DNA from: Lingula anatina
Taxonomy: Eukaryota; Brachiopoda; Lingulata; Lingulida; Lingulidae
Direction: 5' to 3'
Length of the DNA stretch: 64,000 bases
Assembly (NCBI RefSeq): GCF_001039355.2
Contig: NW_019773614.1
Coordinates: 338,618-402,617, forward strand
Shown here: positions 45,442-56,718 of the stretch, in pieces
Layout: the number at the start of each line of letters is the position of its first letter
Position numbering within the stretch: position 1 is the stretch's first letter
The notes under the pieces: generated by a model
What the model saw: the letters and a program-made list of their open reading frames with translations, nothing else
Told to the model about the DNA's origin: nothing
Databases searched by the model: none
Translations under genes and position numbers: made by a program

Positions 45442-46436
45442 CATCCAATATAGGGTCACTTTTCCTCTCTGGGAACAAAACCAGTTCTGTTATTCACGGT
45501 CTGAAACACCACGAATGCATGAGTGCTATAAATATTATTTAATTTACTGATTTGTTCTCTATTTCGTCATCACGTAGGAAATGCCCGGATGTGCCAGCTC
45601 TGTGGTTACAACAAGACTGTTGCGTCTGCCCCAAACGGTGCCACAAATTCTGCTCATCATGGCGTGCATCAGGGAATGAACAACACGGATTGTCTCTATG
45701 GCAACCACACTGAGAGGATAGACTGTGGCCATGGTTACTGTGACGTCATGGATGTGTCTGTGACGAGAACACTGACGGTAATCATTCTATCTGACGTTGA
45801 TGAATTCTGTGTTTATTGCTTATATTAAAACTAGTTCTGTAAACAACATGAACAACTTGTGTCACGTCTGATTTGTTTGTGGTTTGTTAAGCTGATTATA
45901 TAACTAAACCAAGAGTATTGCATTGTAATCATTATATTTTGGATATGATTCCTGTGAAATGATTAGTATAGTTTTGATTTTTTTTCACTTGGTTCCTTAA
46001 TGAGTCAAGAGGATTGTTTGAACCATACCTTTATTCATCTTATATGAAACATTCCGCAGAAGGCTTACTTAAAGAGACAACTTTTCAGGGTAATACCAAA
46101 GTGGAAACTGTCCTGGTGTTTCGAACCTGTCGTCCGAATGTCACAGTTACTGGATGTGAGAACATGAGGGAAGACTCCCTGGTGGAAGGTTTCGCCGCTA
46201 ACAAGATCGCACTTTTGGAACTTGTAGCTGCGGGAAACACCGATGCCATGGCAACCGGCACTGTTGTCAAGGGGACGAGATGCGCGTGTAACAGCGGAGA
46301 CAACTGTAATGCAGCGCCTTCTGTGTTTATTCCTCAGGCGTCGCAGAGTGGGCTGATCCACAACAAAGCGGGGAGTCTTCTCCAGAATTCTCTTGTGATG
46401 TTCATTGGACTTACTCTTTTCGCCTTCAACAATTAA
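40195..46436 (+). CDS. Ly6/uPAR-type (three-finger fold) GPI-anchored protein
   Basis: Three exons: 40195-40243, 45578-45777, 46089-46436 (stop). They join in frame to give about 198 residues. Exon 1 encodes a signal peptide (MFCWLAGFVVLSIVSK). The mature part starts RMCQLCGYN, has further Cys in TDCLYGN, DCGHGYCDVM, RTCRPN, TGCEN, and ends with CACNSGDNCN, the characteristic Ly6/uPAR close. A hydrophobic C-terminus (SLVMFIGLTLFAF) after a Ser-rich linker suggests GPI anchoring. Several N-x-T sites are present. AATAAA lies near 46591. The role is unknown; the fold serves as a receptor, ligand or regulator at the cell surface. The first exon is 5.3 kb away, so its assignment rests on phase and signal-peptide quality. 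Confidence 0.75.
41991..43304. mobile_element. Fold-back transposon with ACACTGTAAAAACAGTG termini
   Basis: The left end ACACTGTAAAAACAGTG and right end CACTGTTTTTACAGTGT are inverse. The flanks inside carry many variants of GTGCTTAGC and AAGCACGTTTAGC in both directions. A CA/CG run sits at 42186-42212. The segment 42240-42450 is shared with the nested element at 29696-30459. It lies in intron 1 of the Ly6-type gene. Confidence 0.65.
43799..44110 (+). other. Unrecognised open reading frame of 103 codons
   Basis: ATG to stop without interruption. The N-terminal half is mildly hydrophobic (TCLATHALLAGIVAYVSLSHL) and the C-terminal part is charged (YEDEKRDPQRDPTVTEN). I do not recognise the family. 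It lies inside intron 1 of the Ly6-type gene on the same strand, among repeats, so it may be a transposon fragment. Confidence 0.25.
44111..45577. other. Rest of Ly6-type intron 1
   Basis: Non-coding, with a (GT)n run at 45404-45440. Segment 44620-44730 (AAGTGGTCCGATGGCAAGCA) resembles 49196-49340, and a weaker relative lies at 57165-57330. These are members of one dispersed repeat. Confidence 0.45.
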
Positions 46437-48424
46437 TCATGTTAAGTCCACACAGGTGTAGGCCGAGGTCAACATATTTTACCTAAAAAAAATACAAATT
46501 TCAAAATTCATGCATGGAAAATAATTTGTAGTCTATCAAGCCATACATCCCAGCCACGCATATGCAAAGTATGATAAAGTGTAGGGTAATAATAAACAGA
46601 TAGCCAGTGCACCTTTAATCATGATCTTAATCATACCTTAACATAATATGCATTAAAGTATTCAAAACGATCAAAATGCCTACGGACAGCTGCAATACTT
46701 TGATGTGATAAATGTATTACACGTGTTACCATTAACTAGAAGTTAGACAAAAAAGAAACAACAGACGGCAGCGATAGGCATGTTCTTATATAAGGAATGT
46801 TATTCCAGTTTAAGTGCTTTTCACTATTCAAATCGGTGGCAAAGGTATTCGATACATAGGTAGTAGGTGTGTAGTATGTAATTGGTGTCACTGTTATTTT
46901 TATTTTACTTGACCAAATTCATCATCTAAGTATGCATACATTAATTGTGGCATGAATTCGGATTATTTAGGGTTCAGCGAATGAAACTGCCAGTTAAAAT
47001 ATCTCAATAATACCTTCGTAATAAAATGTTATGACACCATCGCTTGTGTGATTGTGCTAAATTTACCTTTTATATCGTCAAAGTAAACGATGCTAGTCGC
47101 ATAGTGCGAAATAATAACTGTACAACAACCAGTACTGGATAGTTTTAAATGTACATTAACTCGGTGACATTATAAATTCATATGATCTCCCGATCTTTGC
47201 AAGTATCTGAAAAACAAACGCAAACGCAAAAGCCCATGTATAAAATTTCGGACGCAGGTGCGACATGGCATTGCGTCGTGACAAGTAAATCGAGAGAAAT
47301 AAAGAGGCTTGACTTACTTCCTTCATATATCAATATCATAGAGAAAACATCAGGTAAATGGCGTGTCTCCGTGCCTGCATGCACGACGGAGCCTGGGAAG
47401 TTTATGCCCTCTGATGCTATCGCAGTGTAATTATGGTTGAACGTTAATGTGCCGGGGTGAAGTATCGCCGTCACCGCCTGGGTCCCATGTGAGGAGGGAG
47501 ATGAGAACATAAATGAGAATCGGCCTTAACTCACTAGATATCGAATCAGGGATATCAAAAGACATAAGCATTGTGTGGGTGGAAAGGTGCTCCCACAGGG
47601 AGACCCAGAATAATTTTCTAAAATTTGGACCTTTTGATGTGCGTTTTTGGTGATTGTCCTATGCATACAATTAAGTTCAGTTAGATGTTTATTAAACCAA
47701 GGAGATATTATAACTCCTTGATTAAACTATTTAACTATTCATTAAAATTTGAACAAAGAAAACCATAAATCATTCATAAAAACGTGATGAATGTCAACAG
47801 GGACATGTATATGCTATCAAAGTGCGCCTCTCGCTCAAATAATTCAATTTTTCTTATCTTTTGAAAGTTCCATTAAGCTGGATGTAAAAAGCTATATTTA
47901 AAAAAGCAACAACCTCAAGCGCATGGAGAAAAGCGTAGCCACAACCGTTTTTAATATCGCGTAACGTTAGCACTCTGAGTAAAATGTATGTATTTATAAA
48001 ATTAAATTACTATTTTCAGGAAGCAAAAAGAGCATACTAAATACCACACCATCGTTGTTAATTATAATGTTTGAAATCTGACGCGATATCTTAGAGGAGT
48101 GGAAATAATTCATATTTCAAAATATTTCGATTAATTTAGAGTTTTACTTACTCGGGGCCTGCTCGGTTGACATTCTTGTAAGTGACCGTGTGTTGCGAGT
48201 ATTACGCTTTGCGTTGATTTGCTGCCCCAAAGGTAGGTGCTTTTAGTATTTTTAGCGGATTAAATAAAACATGTATAACATTTAATAGATTAAATGCATA
48301 AAAAAATTCATTTAATAAAAATTCCATTACAAACCGCATAATTGGCTTAATTTTGTATAGGGACAACTCCTTTCTTGTAACAGTTACAGCTGTTCATTCT
48401 ACCCACGTGTAGGATTTGCTGAAC
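46437..48424. other. Intergenic, no gene recognised
   Basis: AT-rich sequence with the Ly6 gene 3' end. Segment 47380-47640 is weakly similar to 11640-12700 and may be an old repeat. Open frames at 47178-47510 on both strands lack domains. Confidence 0.35.
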
Positions 48425-49001
48425 ATGCTCCGAATGAAGACTAGTACACGAACAATGCAACGCGCTAAGGGACTTAATTTTCTCGTTCTTTGTGTCACTG
48501 TGTGGGTAACGGTAGAATCAGGTAGGTGTTTTCTGAGAAAAACACCATAAGATCTAAACAACATAATTAAGCCGAACAGTCATACACGAAAGGAAAATAT
48601 GCTTCCATCTCGAGTTAAAAAGCGAGCGATATAAAATAAGTTTAAAAAAAATAATCATTTTAATAGATTTTATCAGAAGGCATACATTTTGGAAGGAGGT
48701 CAAAATTAGATTTTAGTTCTATTGTTTTTAAGGATAAACTAAGCATAATAAAGGTGCAAATGGCCAACAAATTGGCATCGATAACTTCATCTGATTTTCA
48801 TGGTTACTATACAATCTCTTCACACAGCCTGCGGACCCCCAAGCAGCCTCGAACAAGCCACATATTTTCCTCCAAAGTCGGCGTACCAGTCCGGAGAGTC
48901 AGTGACGTACGCGTGCGTCCCCCCCTGGATGTTAGTAGGCGGGAATTTCACCCGCACGTGCGTGGGGAACGCTTGGCAGGGAACAGTGCCTGAGTGTGGC
49001 G
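48425..49001 (+). CDS. Secreted or membrane sushi (CCP) domain protein, first two exons
   Basis: Exon 48425-48521 encodes a signal peptide (LNFLVLCVTVWVTVES). Exon 48828-49001 encodes one complete sushi domain with four Cys and the conserved Trp: ACGPPSSLEQATYFPPKSAY then SVTYACVPPWMLV, TRTCVGNAWQGTVPEC. Both ends are phase 1, as is normal for sushi exons, and a donor GCG|gtatg follows, so more exons are expected. None was identified before the glycosyltransferase gene at 50794. Sushi domains mediate protein contacts in complement and adhesion proteins. The gene may be truncated or continue with exons I cannot see. Confidence 0.75.
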
Positions 49002-49130
49002 GTATGTATGGTTTTTATCCATTGCAGTACACTTTCAGTTCCGTAGGCCGATTTTTTTTTTTTTGGGGGGGGGGGGGNCATAATAATAATAATAATAAAG
49101 GGTTATTGTACTCTTTGCAATATCTACAAC

Positions 49131-49178
<48 letters not shown>

Positions 49179-50793
49179 GAGAAGCCATCTGTGAAGGTCC
49201 AAGTGGTCCGATCGCATGCAGAGATCCCATTATGAATGACGTGATGACCCCAGTTAAATGTAAAATGAAATTTATTATAGTCCTATTTGTTGTTTAAATG
49301 TATTTGCTGTAATAAATTGAATCTCAAATATAGAGTTGTAATCCCTTAATATTATTAATTTTTATATTCAAAATATTGCATATTTATGCGCACGGCCACA
49401 GTCTGCAAATACAATCATGTAATACCGGGGATGAGACCCGAGGAATCAATAAAGTTGGCGCGCTATTTTCTTCGCGCTAGCTGCGATATAAATTATTCAA
49501 ATTGGAATAATCTCATCCTGTTTGTAAATCTAGAGATCATCTAAACAGAAGCTGCAACCGTGTGAAAGGAGGCCGTCACAAATGTCGGTGTTGCCATTTT
49601 GTACTATGATTTTTGTACTACTTCCAGACACCAGGTAGCTGGCACGCTGACATAAACCTATTATAGTGCCCCAGTGTTCATACAATGAAGTACGATTACA
49701 TGACATTTAGTTGAAAACCACGATGGATTTCTTAAGGAATAGAAATTCGAAAATGTCAACTCACTCAAGATTTATATAATTAAGTGCAATACGCTTTTAA
49801 TGAAGCCTGGTCGTCTTAGGGAAAAATGCATGTTTTTATACCGAGGCCGTTCATAGCTCATGTATCTTTTTAAAAATAGTTTTCCACAACAATATGATAC
49901 AGAGAAAGAAATTCGCGTGACATCTGCATCTAAATAATACATAAAAACGCACAATAATTTGGTACAAAAAAGAGCGACCAACCACAAATGCCTTTTATAT
50001 CGCACAGATAAATGAATTAATTCAGTCGAGCGTTACTGACAAATAGGGGAAATTACCCACAAGTTGGGTGCGTTGTCGTTTATCTATTTACCATCATTGT
50101 CTTCTTCTCGATGTCAGCTTACACATGAGGACATATATAAATCATGGGTCTGTTATGAAAACAACCGCGTTATGTCAAAACCTCATCGCTATCTCCCTGT
50201 GGCGAATCCACGGTTTTACAAGTAGGAAAAGAAGAGTTGGGCGTGGTTCACGAAATAACGATCTATCTATCTATTTGCAGCCACTAGTTTATATATACAT
50301 ATTTATATATATGCTATATATTATTTGGATGCACTTGAACATAAATCGATAGTACACTATAAATGTCAAAGGTCCAGGAGCTTACAGAAACCCGTGTGCT
50401 GTCGGATAAAGACTGGAATAGAGACACAAGTGGTTATATCTGCACAATATTTGTACCTGCGTGCGCGTGTGTCAGTGCATTTACATTTAGCGTTGGCTGC
50501 CCTCCGTCCTCTTGTCGAGATCACATAGTGTGCAGGTGTGCAAGTGAAGTGCCCGGAACATTTTTACAGGTGCGTGTAATTTAGTCAGGGAAATGACCAG
50601 TATGAGGGACTACTAATTAGACCGTCCGCCATTGAAATTGCTACCCTCCACCACAGGTCAGGTGAGTGATGACGTCAATTATGGACAGAAAAATAGCACA
50701 TAATAAGCCAGAGACTTATATCAGTGAATATTAAAATGAAAAGTCATTGTTTGGGTCTGACGGAGGAAAAAAGAACTGGCTATATTTTACAGT
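49002..50793. other. Repeat-rich non-coding stretch
   Basis: Contains a poly-T/G run with an N near 49078, TAA repeats, a (TA)n run at 49134-49175 and the dispersed repeat at 49196-49340. A 38-bp open segment with splice-like borders at 50532-50569 is too short to support. Confidence 0.4.
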
Positions 50794-51927
50794 ATGATGC
50801 TGCGATGGAGGGCGTTAAAGCTTTTGAGCCGACCTTGTCTAGTTTGCATGTTCGTATTTCTTATGGCCGTAGTCGTATATTCGACAGGAGTGATATTATT
50901 CATGAACGGAAATGTTCTGATCTATAAAACATATTCTAAAATGATGACCAAGGTACTGCGACAGGATTCAAGCTTTGCAACTTCTCCAAGACATAATTGG
51001 ATTAACAAGAATATAAGTTTGATTGAAAAGGTCAATTATATTCGAGAAACGCTATGGCCACGGCTTAACACCGTCTTTATAGACGCAAGCGACGCTGTTT
51101 TCAATAAAGATACACATATCTATGAGAAAAATGGAAGACCGTTTATGTTCATGTATTGGAACGGATCGACGCCACCGGCTTTTACGGAGCTGTGTGTCCT
51201 GTCGGCTTTGTGCCATAACCATGAAGACTTTCAATTATATTTGTTAAACGCAACAGAGTTTCAGAAAAGCGTTCCCTACGTCCACCCGGCTTTTAAGTCG
51301 CTCACCCCCGTTCATCAAGCCGATTATTACCGTGCCGCCATGCTGCACCAATATGGTGGCATATACATGGACGTTGACACCCTCAGCTTTGGCAGTATGA
51401 AGGCCAAGTTGAACATGCTGGCGGATTACGATTTCATTTTCGGCGGGGATAATTACTGGTTCATATTCATCACTCCTCTAGGTCCTATCCGTGCCCATAC
51501 TCTCTTGACTACAACATGGATGCAGGAATTGTTTAAATTGTTCAACAGGCCTAAAAACCGGGAGTTTCTGGAAAAGGGACGCGATGAATTTGCCTGGGAC
51601 GCTTTGATGACACATAGTTTCAAACGCCTACTTCACGAGTATATCGATCATAAGAATATATCTACGTTCAGGTTTAATATCACCAAGTCTTGGGGACAAT
51701 TTAGCGTGAACGACTTAATGTCTCAGCGTGACTTGATAGCAAGGTATCAGGAAACGGACGCAATGACTTTAAACAATGCTCTATACCCCAAAGAATACAA
51801 GAATCTGAACACCTCCCAAGTGCTCCAGAGCCAGAGAGGATTATCACAGCTACTCCGGCTATCTTTGAATTCTTGCTGGACAAAACTGATATCCAAAGAT
51901 ATCGATGTTATTGCAACTCAATCTTAA
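50794..51927 (+). CDS. GT32-like type II Golgi glycosyltransferase, copy 1
   Basis: A single coding exon of 377 codons. The start ATG follows directly on a splice-acceptor-like TATTTTACAG, so a 5' UTR intron is likely. Residues 14-36 (RPCLVCMFVFLMAVVVYS) form a signal anchor, followed by a stem and then the catalytic domain. HQADYYRAAMLHQYGGIYMD with the DVD of MDVDT is the sugar-transferase DXD motif, which binds nucleotide sugar through Mn2+. FLEKGRDEFAWDAL and MTLNNALYPKEYKN lie in the C-terminal part. The YGGIY-D-D pattern is that of GT32 and A4GALT-like enzymes. Donor and acceptor sugars cannot be told from the sequence. Potential N-glycosylation sites (NIS, NGS, NAT, NTS) are present. 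Confidence 0.8.
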   Translation: MMLRWRALKLLSRPCLVCMFVFLMAVVVYSTGVILFMNGNVLIYKTYSKMMTKVLRQDSSFATSPRHNWINKNISLIEKVNYIRETLWPRLNTVFIDASDAVFNKDTHIYEKNGRPFMFMYWNGSTPPAFTELCVLSALCHNHEDFQLYLLNATEFQKSVPYVHPAFKSLTPVHQADYYRAAMLHQYGGIYMDVDTLSFGSMKAKLNMLADYDFIFGGDNYWFIFITPLGPIRAHTLLTTTWMQELFKLFNRPKNREFLEKGRDEFAWDALMTHSFKRLLHEYIDHKNISTFRFNITKSWGQFSVNDLMSQRDLIARYQETDAMTLNNALYPKEYKNLNTSQVLQSQRGLSQLLRLSLNSCWTKLISKDIDVIATQS

Positions 51928-53586
51928 TGGCAAATTTTGTCCTTGCCATCAAGGTAAACTTAAACGGTTGTTTTGTAAATATATGGACGCGAACGTACAA
52001 TCCGAAAATAGCACTAGTCCATAAAGATGCTAGAATGAAAAGATTTCACGAAAATTATCATCATGCATATTTTTATATAATTGCTCTGTTGATATATTGT
52101 ACATGTTGATATATTTGTATTTCATAATAAAACATCATATCCACAACCGCGCAAATTTAGCAATGAATAAAAATTACAAACATGCTGGAAATACGGACAC
52201 CGTTGTATACTTTTAGGTTTGATCAAGTATTAATATTATTTTCCAGATTCGTGGTCAAATTATTTACTTGTAAAACGCTATGAGGAAATCCAACGCTGAC
52301 AACAATAACCAGTTTCAATCATTTCATGTTTACTCTTTGCTTGCTCAGGTACATTGTACATTCTAACGATCTGTGTGGAATCTCACTCTTTTTAAAATGA
52401 AAATTAAAATATCAACCCTAGGTAAAGGAATCTTGAAATTAATTTGTTATTCAGATTATTCAACAAGACTAATTTACCTTTTTAGACTTTACACAACGTA
52501 TTATAAGGCATTACGGACTACAAACAAAGACGTTACGTGCAGTTTCAGAAATTGCTGGTAATTTCTAAATGCCCCCGCCATATTCCTCCCTTTCCCAAAC
52601 ACAGACAAAGGGAATATTTATATGACATTTTTCTTGCTGCGTGCCAGTTGATATTTAAATAATTTACCAAAATTGCTGATAGATTTTAAATGTTCCCGAC
52701 AATCAGATGTCAAAACAATCGGAGTCCATTTCTAGGTAGTGGCAGTACGGGATGCAATTTATACTGGCATCAGAAACAACACTCCAACAATAAAGTTGCT
52801 ATAGCCGAGCACCTGTTTTGGGATGCAGAATTATTGGCCAGTGTCGCAAAAATACCATCATCATCCGCACACACATTATACAGCGTTTGCTGAAATAATT
52901 GTAAATAACTGGGCAATTAGCGCAATAATATACCTAACAGATCGCAGACATCAAATACTGGTAGATTTGCAAAAGATCAATTTAGTGCTTGGCTTTGCTC
53001 TGCGTGATTATTATCGCAGTCAGATCATGACAAAATCCGGGATCTTTTTCTACTCCCGTTTCACTACTTGATCCTTACCTGCACTTAGATTCCACGTTTT
53101 GTACCATGTTTTTTTAAATTAAATACATGTAAATAAATACATATTAATTACAAATTATTTCTATATGAATCGTGATTCATGCGCAGCGCTTCATACACTT
53201 TATATATCTACCTAGGGATGTCTGTGGCTACAGCGTATAAATAATTACTGTAAATATTAAGGTTCATTTCACATATCAGAAAGCATCCTCCGCCTGCATA
53301 ATCAATTGCTTTATCTTAGTCACGTATACAATACTTATAGATTGATGCTCCCGGTAGTGTACGAACAATGTTGTGAGCAGTGACCCGGCGTTAAGATTCA
53401 ATCATTGCACCTAGTTTATAATTATAAAATACTGGATAGGTATGTGTAATAACAATGGATTTTATACGTGTAATTTTGTTGTTATTTATCCCTTTGTAAA
53501 ATGTCTTTTTATTTTTTGTATTATTATTATTATTATTACTATTACTATTCATCTCTGTATTCTTTCACCAGCTCAGCTCTGCTGTA

Positions 53587-53588
<2 letters not shown>

Positions 53589-53665
<77 letters not shown>
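53589..53665. repeat. (AT)n microsatellite
   Basis: About 38 AT units between the two glycosyltransferase copies. Confidence 0.95.
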
Positions 53666-53667
<2 letters not shown>

Positions 53668-54411
53668 CCTGCGAATTTCAGAAGAAATTATCGACACCAG
53701 TTATGCACATACCGTAGTATATTTTAGAGATTTAATCGCACCCCACCACCAGTTCCATTTTCAAAATATATATATTTTATTACACATATTTAAAAATAAG
53801 CAAACGCTTGATATAGCTGCATTTGGTACATTTTAGAAAGCGTCACTTATAATTATTCTAACTGAACCTGAGCAGCAATTTTTCAATTACCACAGACCTT
53901 AAAACCCACCTCTCCTTGCCTCGGGACGAAACCCAAAAAGACAATAACAAATCTTTCGTCATAAAAAATAGGTTCAAATGCTGAGGGACAAAACGAAATC
54001 TGGTCAAACATTACTCTGAAGTCGTGAAGAAATTTCTTTTTGTAATAATTGGTTTCTATTCACCATAACTGTGTAATCAAAATTCATTTCCATAACCTTA
54101 CATTGGCATTGCTAGTTTTAAAAAATGCAAAGGAATTTAATCGCAACGAGGAAAAAGCAAACTTAATGTATTCATAATATGAGACAGACGCATGCCCATG
54201 CCGAGTTCAAGACCAATGCCAGAGTATCTCACCCAGGACGAAGATTTTGGAGCACGTGTACACTTCTTAACGTAGTTTAGGGCCCGTTCCTAATGAAACC
54301 AGCGTTCGACGAAAATGGATCCCACTCTTCGTAGAAAAATACTCAATAAAGTGCATAACATCGTCCCAGCCTCTTCTTAGGACAAACCGTGGAGCGTGGT
54401 TCACTTCTGAG

Positions 54412-54659
54412 TAGGGGAGACCGGGGCTAGTTGGACCCTGGGGTAAGTTGCCCCCCTCCCCCATCAATTTATGACAAAGTAACTATGGGGTAAAAGCATT
54501 GATCACATCATTTTTTAAAGTGGCCCTATCCAATAGTGCTAGGAAAGCGTAGGGAGTGAGTCCAAACGAAATAATTTAGCATCTTAATTTAACTTTATTA
54601 AAGAGACTTGATGAGGGGCCAACTTTCCCCGGGGTCCAACTAGCCCCGGCCTCTCCTAC
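54412..54659. mobile_element. Small MITE with TAGGGGAGACCGGGGCTAGT termini
   Basis: About 45 bp at each end are inverted: left GGCTAGTTGGACCCTGGGG and right CCCCGGGGTCCAACTAGCC. The middle of about 150 bp is AT-rich. No ORF. Confidence 0.75.
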
Positions 54660-55578
54660 GACGGAACACCTCGAGGTGCAGATGACAACATGCATTAATT
54701 AACCTCACAGTGCTAAGTGCAGATCTGAGTAGCTGCTTCACTTTGCCTTATCCCCAAAGAGTGAGACAATAATATTCTGATGACTCTACGTTTTAAATAA
54801 CGTACGTCAAAGTAATGAGAAGATCGTGCCATTTACAGAAGAACAGCCAATCATTTTTGACGCAAGATTTTAGCTAGTAAGTTAAGTAAAAACTAATAAA
54901 CGCACACGTACACGTAAGTTCACAAAAATAAAACGTTAAAATCACATCACCTTATCAATACATACAACCCCGTAAAAATCTCTCGTAGCTGTCACCACGC
55001 TGCCCGTGGAAACCAGTCAATAGAAGAAAGCCTCATTAGAATTATACATATAAAGATAACCACCATAAGACGAACGTCGGCATATATTTATTGTGTTAAT
55101 GCATCAATTTCAAGTTGCCCTCAGTTATACCGTAAAATATTAAACTCAATTATACTATGTTCCACATAAATCTTCATACAAAAATGCATATGCAGATACG
55201 AAAGTACCAGCACTACATGAACATATGTTGAGAGAAAGCTTAACCACAATTTTAGAAAAAATGTATCATCAACCATTATCAATATATTTCAGTCTTGGTT
55301 ATGGAAACAACCATAAATAATAAAAGAAGTAAAGAACATAAATCACAGATTCAGCTTCCAGTAAAAGAAGGCAGACTTATTCTAAAGGTGAAATAAATAC
55401 CCTGGCTCTACAAGTACGCCAGACCACTCTATTATCATAAATGAAATATGTATATATTATAACCTTAATAATACATTTCTATTCTTATGGATATGGCCTT
55501 AGTAGTGACATATGGTCTGTAAGCTATCAATCATACGGTGCACAATATCCTGTGTCAATTACAAACACTGTTCACAGT

Positions 55579-56718
55579 ATGGGGCTACAGTGCTCAAACC
55601 TCCAGGGTCAACAATGTCTGGTTTGCACGTTCATATTTCTTATCGCCGTGGTCGTATATTCGACGATAGTGTTAATGATGGATGGAAATATCTTGATCTA
55701 TAAAACAACGTATTCTAAAATCGGGGTCAAGGTACCAGAAGAGCCGGTACAACCAGGACAGGACTCAAGCTTTGGAACTTCTCAAAGATTCCACGGAATA
55801 AACAAGAATATAAGTTTGATTGAAAAGGTCAATTATATTCGAGAAACGCTTTGGCCACGGCTTAACATCGTCTATATTAACGCAAGCGACGCCGTTTTTA
55901 ATAATGATACACACGTCTGTGAAAAGGATGGGAGACCGTTTATCTTCATGTATTGGAATGGGTCTGCAATGCCCGCTTACACTGAGCTGTGTGTCTTGTC
56001 GACTTTGTGCCATAACTATGAAGACTTTCAATTATATATGTTAAACGCAACAGAGTTTCAGAAAAGCGTTCCCTACGTCCATACGGCTTTTAAGTCGCTC
56101 ACCACCAATCATCAATCCGATTATTACCGTGCCGCCATGCTGAATCAATATGGCGGCATATACATGGACGTTGACACCCTCAGCTTTGGCAGTATGAAAA
56201 CCAAGTTAAACATGCTGTCGGATTACGATTTCATTTTCGGCGGGGATGATTACTGGTTTATTTTCATCACTCCTCTAGGTCCTATCCGCGCACATACTCT
56301 CCTGACTACAACTTGGATGCAGGAACTGTTTGAATTGTTCAACCGGCCTAAAAATCGGGAATTTCTGGAAAAGGGACGCGATGAACTTTCCTGGGACGCT
56401 TTGACGACCCATAGTTTCAAACGCCTCCTGCACGAGTATATCGATCATAAGAACATATCTACGTTCAGGTTTGATATCTCTAAGACTTGGGGTCAATTTA
56501 GTGTGGACGACTTAATGTCTCAGCGTGGCTTAGTGCCCAGGTATAAGGAAACGGACGTGTTGACTTTAAACAATGCTCTATACCCCAAAGAATACAAGAA
56601 TCTGAACACCTCCCAAGTGCTCCAGAGCCAGAGAGGATTATCACAGTTACTCCGGCTATCTTTAAATTCTTGCTGGACAAAACTGATATCCAAAGACATC
56701 GATGTCATTGCAACTTAA
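55579..56718 (+). CDS. GT32-like type II Golgi glycosyltransferase, copy 2
   Basis: 379 codons from the ATG that follows TTCACAG, the position equivalent to the start of copy 1. The frame is open 46 codons further upstream to 55441, but that part has no counterpart in copy 1. The signal anchor is CLVCTFIFLIAVVVYS and the DXD lies in QYGGIYMDVDTLSFGSM. It differs from copy 1 mainly in the stem, which has a short insertion (KVPEEPVQPGQ). The last 150 bp of both CDSs are almost identical. The pair arose by tandem duplication at a spacing of about 4.8 kb. Both copies appear intact. Confidence 0.8.
   Translation: MGLQCSNLQGQQCLVCTFIFLIAVVVYSTIVLMMDGNILIYKTTYSKIGVKVPEEPVQPGQDSSFGTSQRFHGINKNISLIEKVNYIRETLWPRLNIVYINASDAVFNNDTHVCEKDGRPFIFMYWNGSAMPAYTELCVLSTLCHNYEDFQLYMLNATEFQKSVPYVHTAFKSLTTNHQSDYYRAAMLNQYGGIYMDVDTLSFGSMKTKLNMLSDYDFIFGGDDYWFIFITPLGPIRAHTLLTTTWMQELFELFNRPKNREFLEKGRDELSWDALTTHSFKRLLHEYIDHKNISTFRFDISKTWGQFSVDDLMSQRGLVPRYKETDVLTLNNALYPKEYKNLNTSQVLQSQRGLSQLLRLSLNSCWTKLISKDIDVIAT

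Larger units (their letters stand above)
51928..55578. other. Spacer between glycosyltransferase copies
   Basis: Non-coding except repeats. The part 52765-52860 matches 57570-57650 and so belongs to the duplicated unit. A long (AT)n array lies at 53589-53665 and a small MITE at 54412-54659. No other gene is seen. Confidence 0.5.

Noticed and set aside
50532-50569. 38-bp possible exon (KCPEHFYR) continuing the sushi gene
   Set aside because: Phase fits, but it is too short and lacks a recognisable domain.
55441-55578. N-terminal 46 codons upstream of glycosyltransferase copy 2
   Set aside because: Open but without counterpart in copy 1. A splice-acceptor-like TTCACAG precedes the homologous ATG at 55579.
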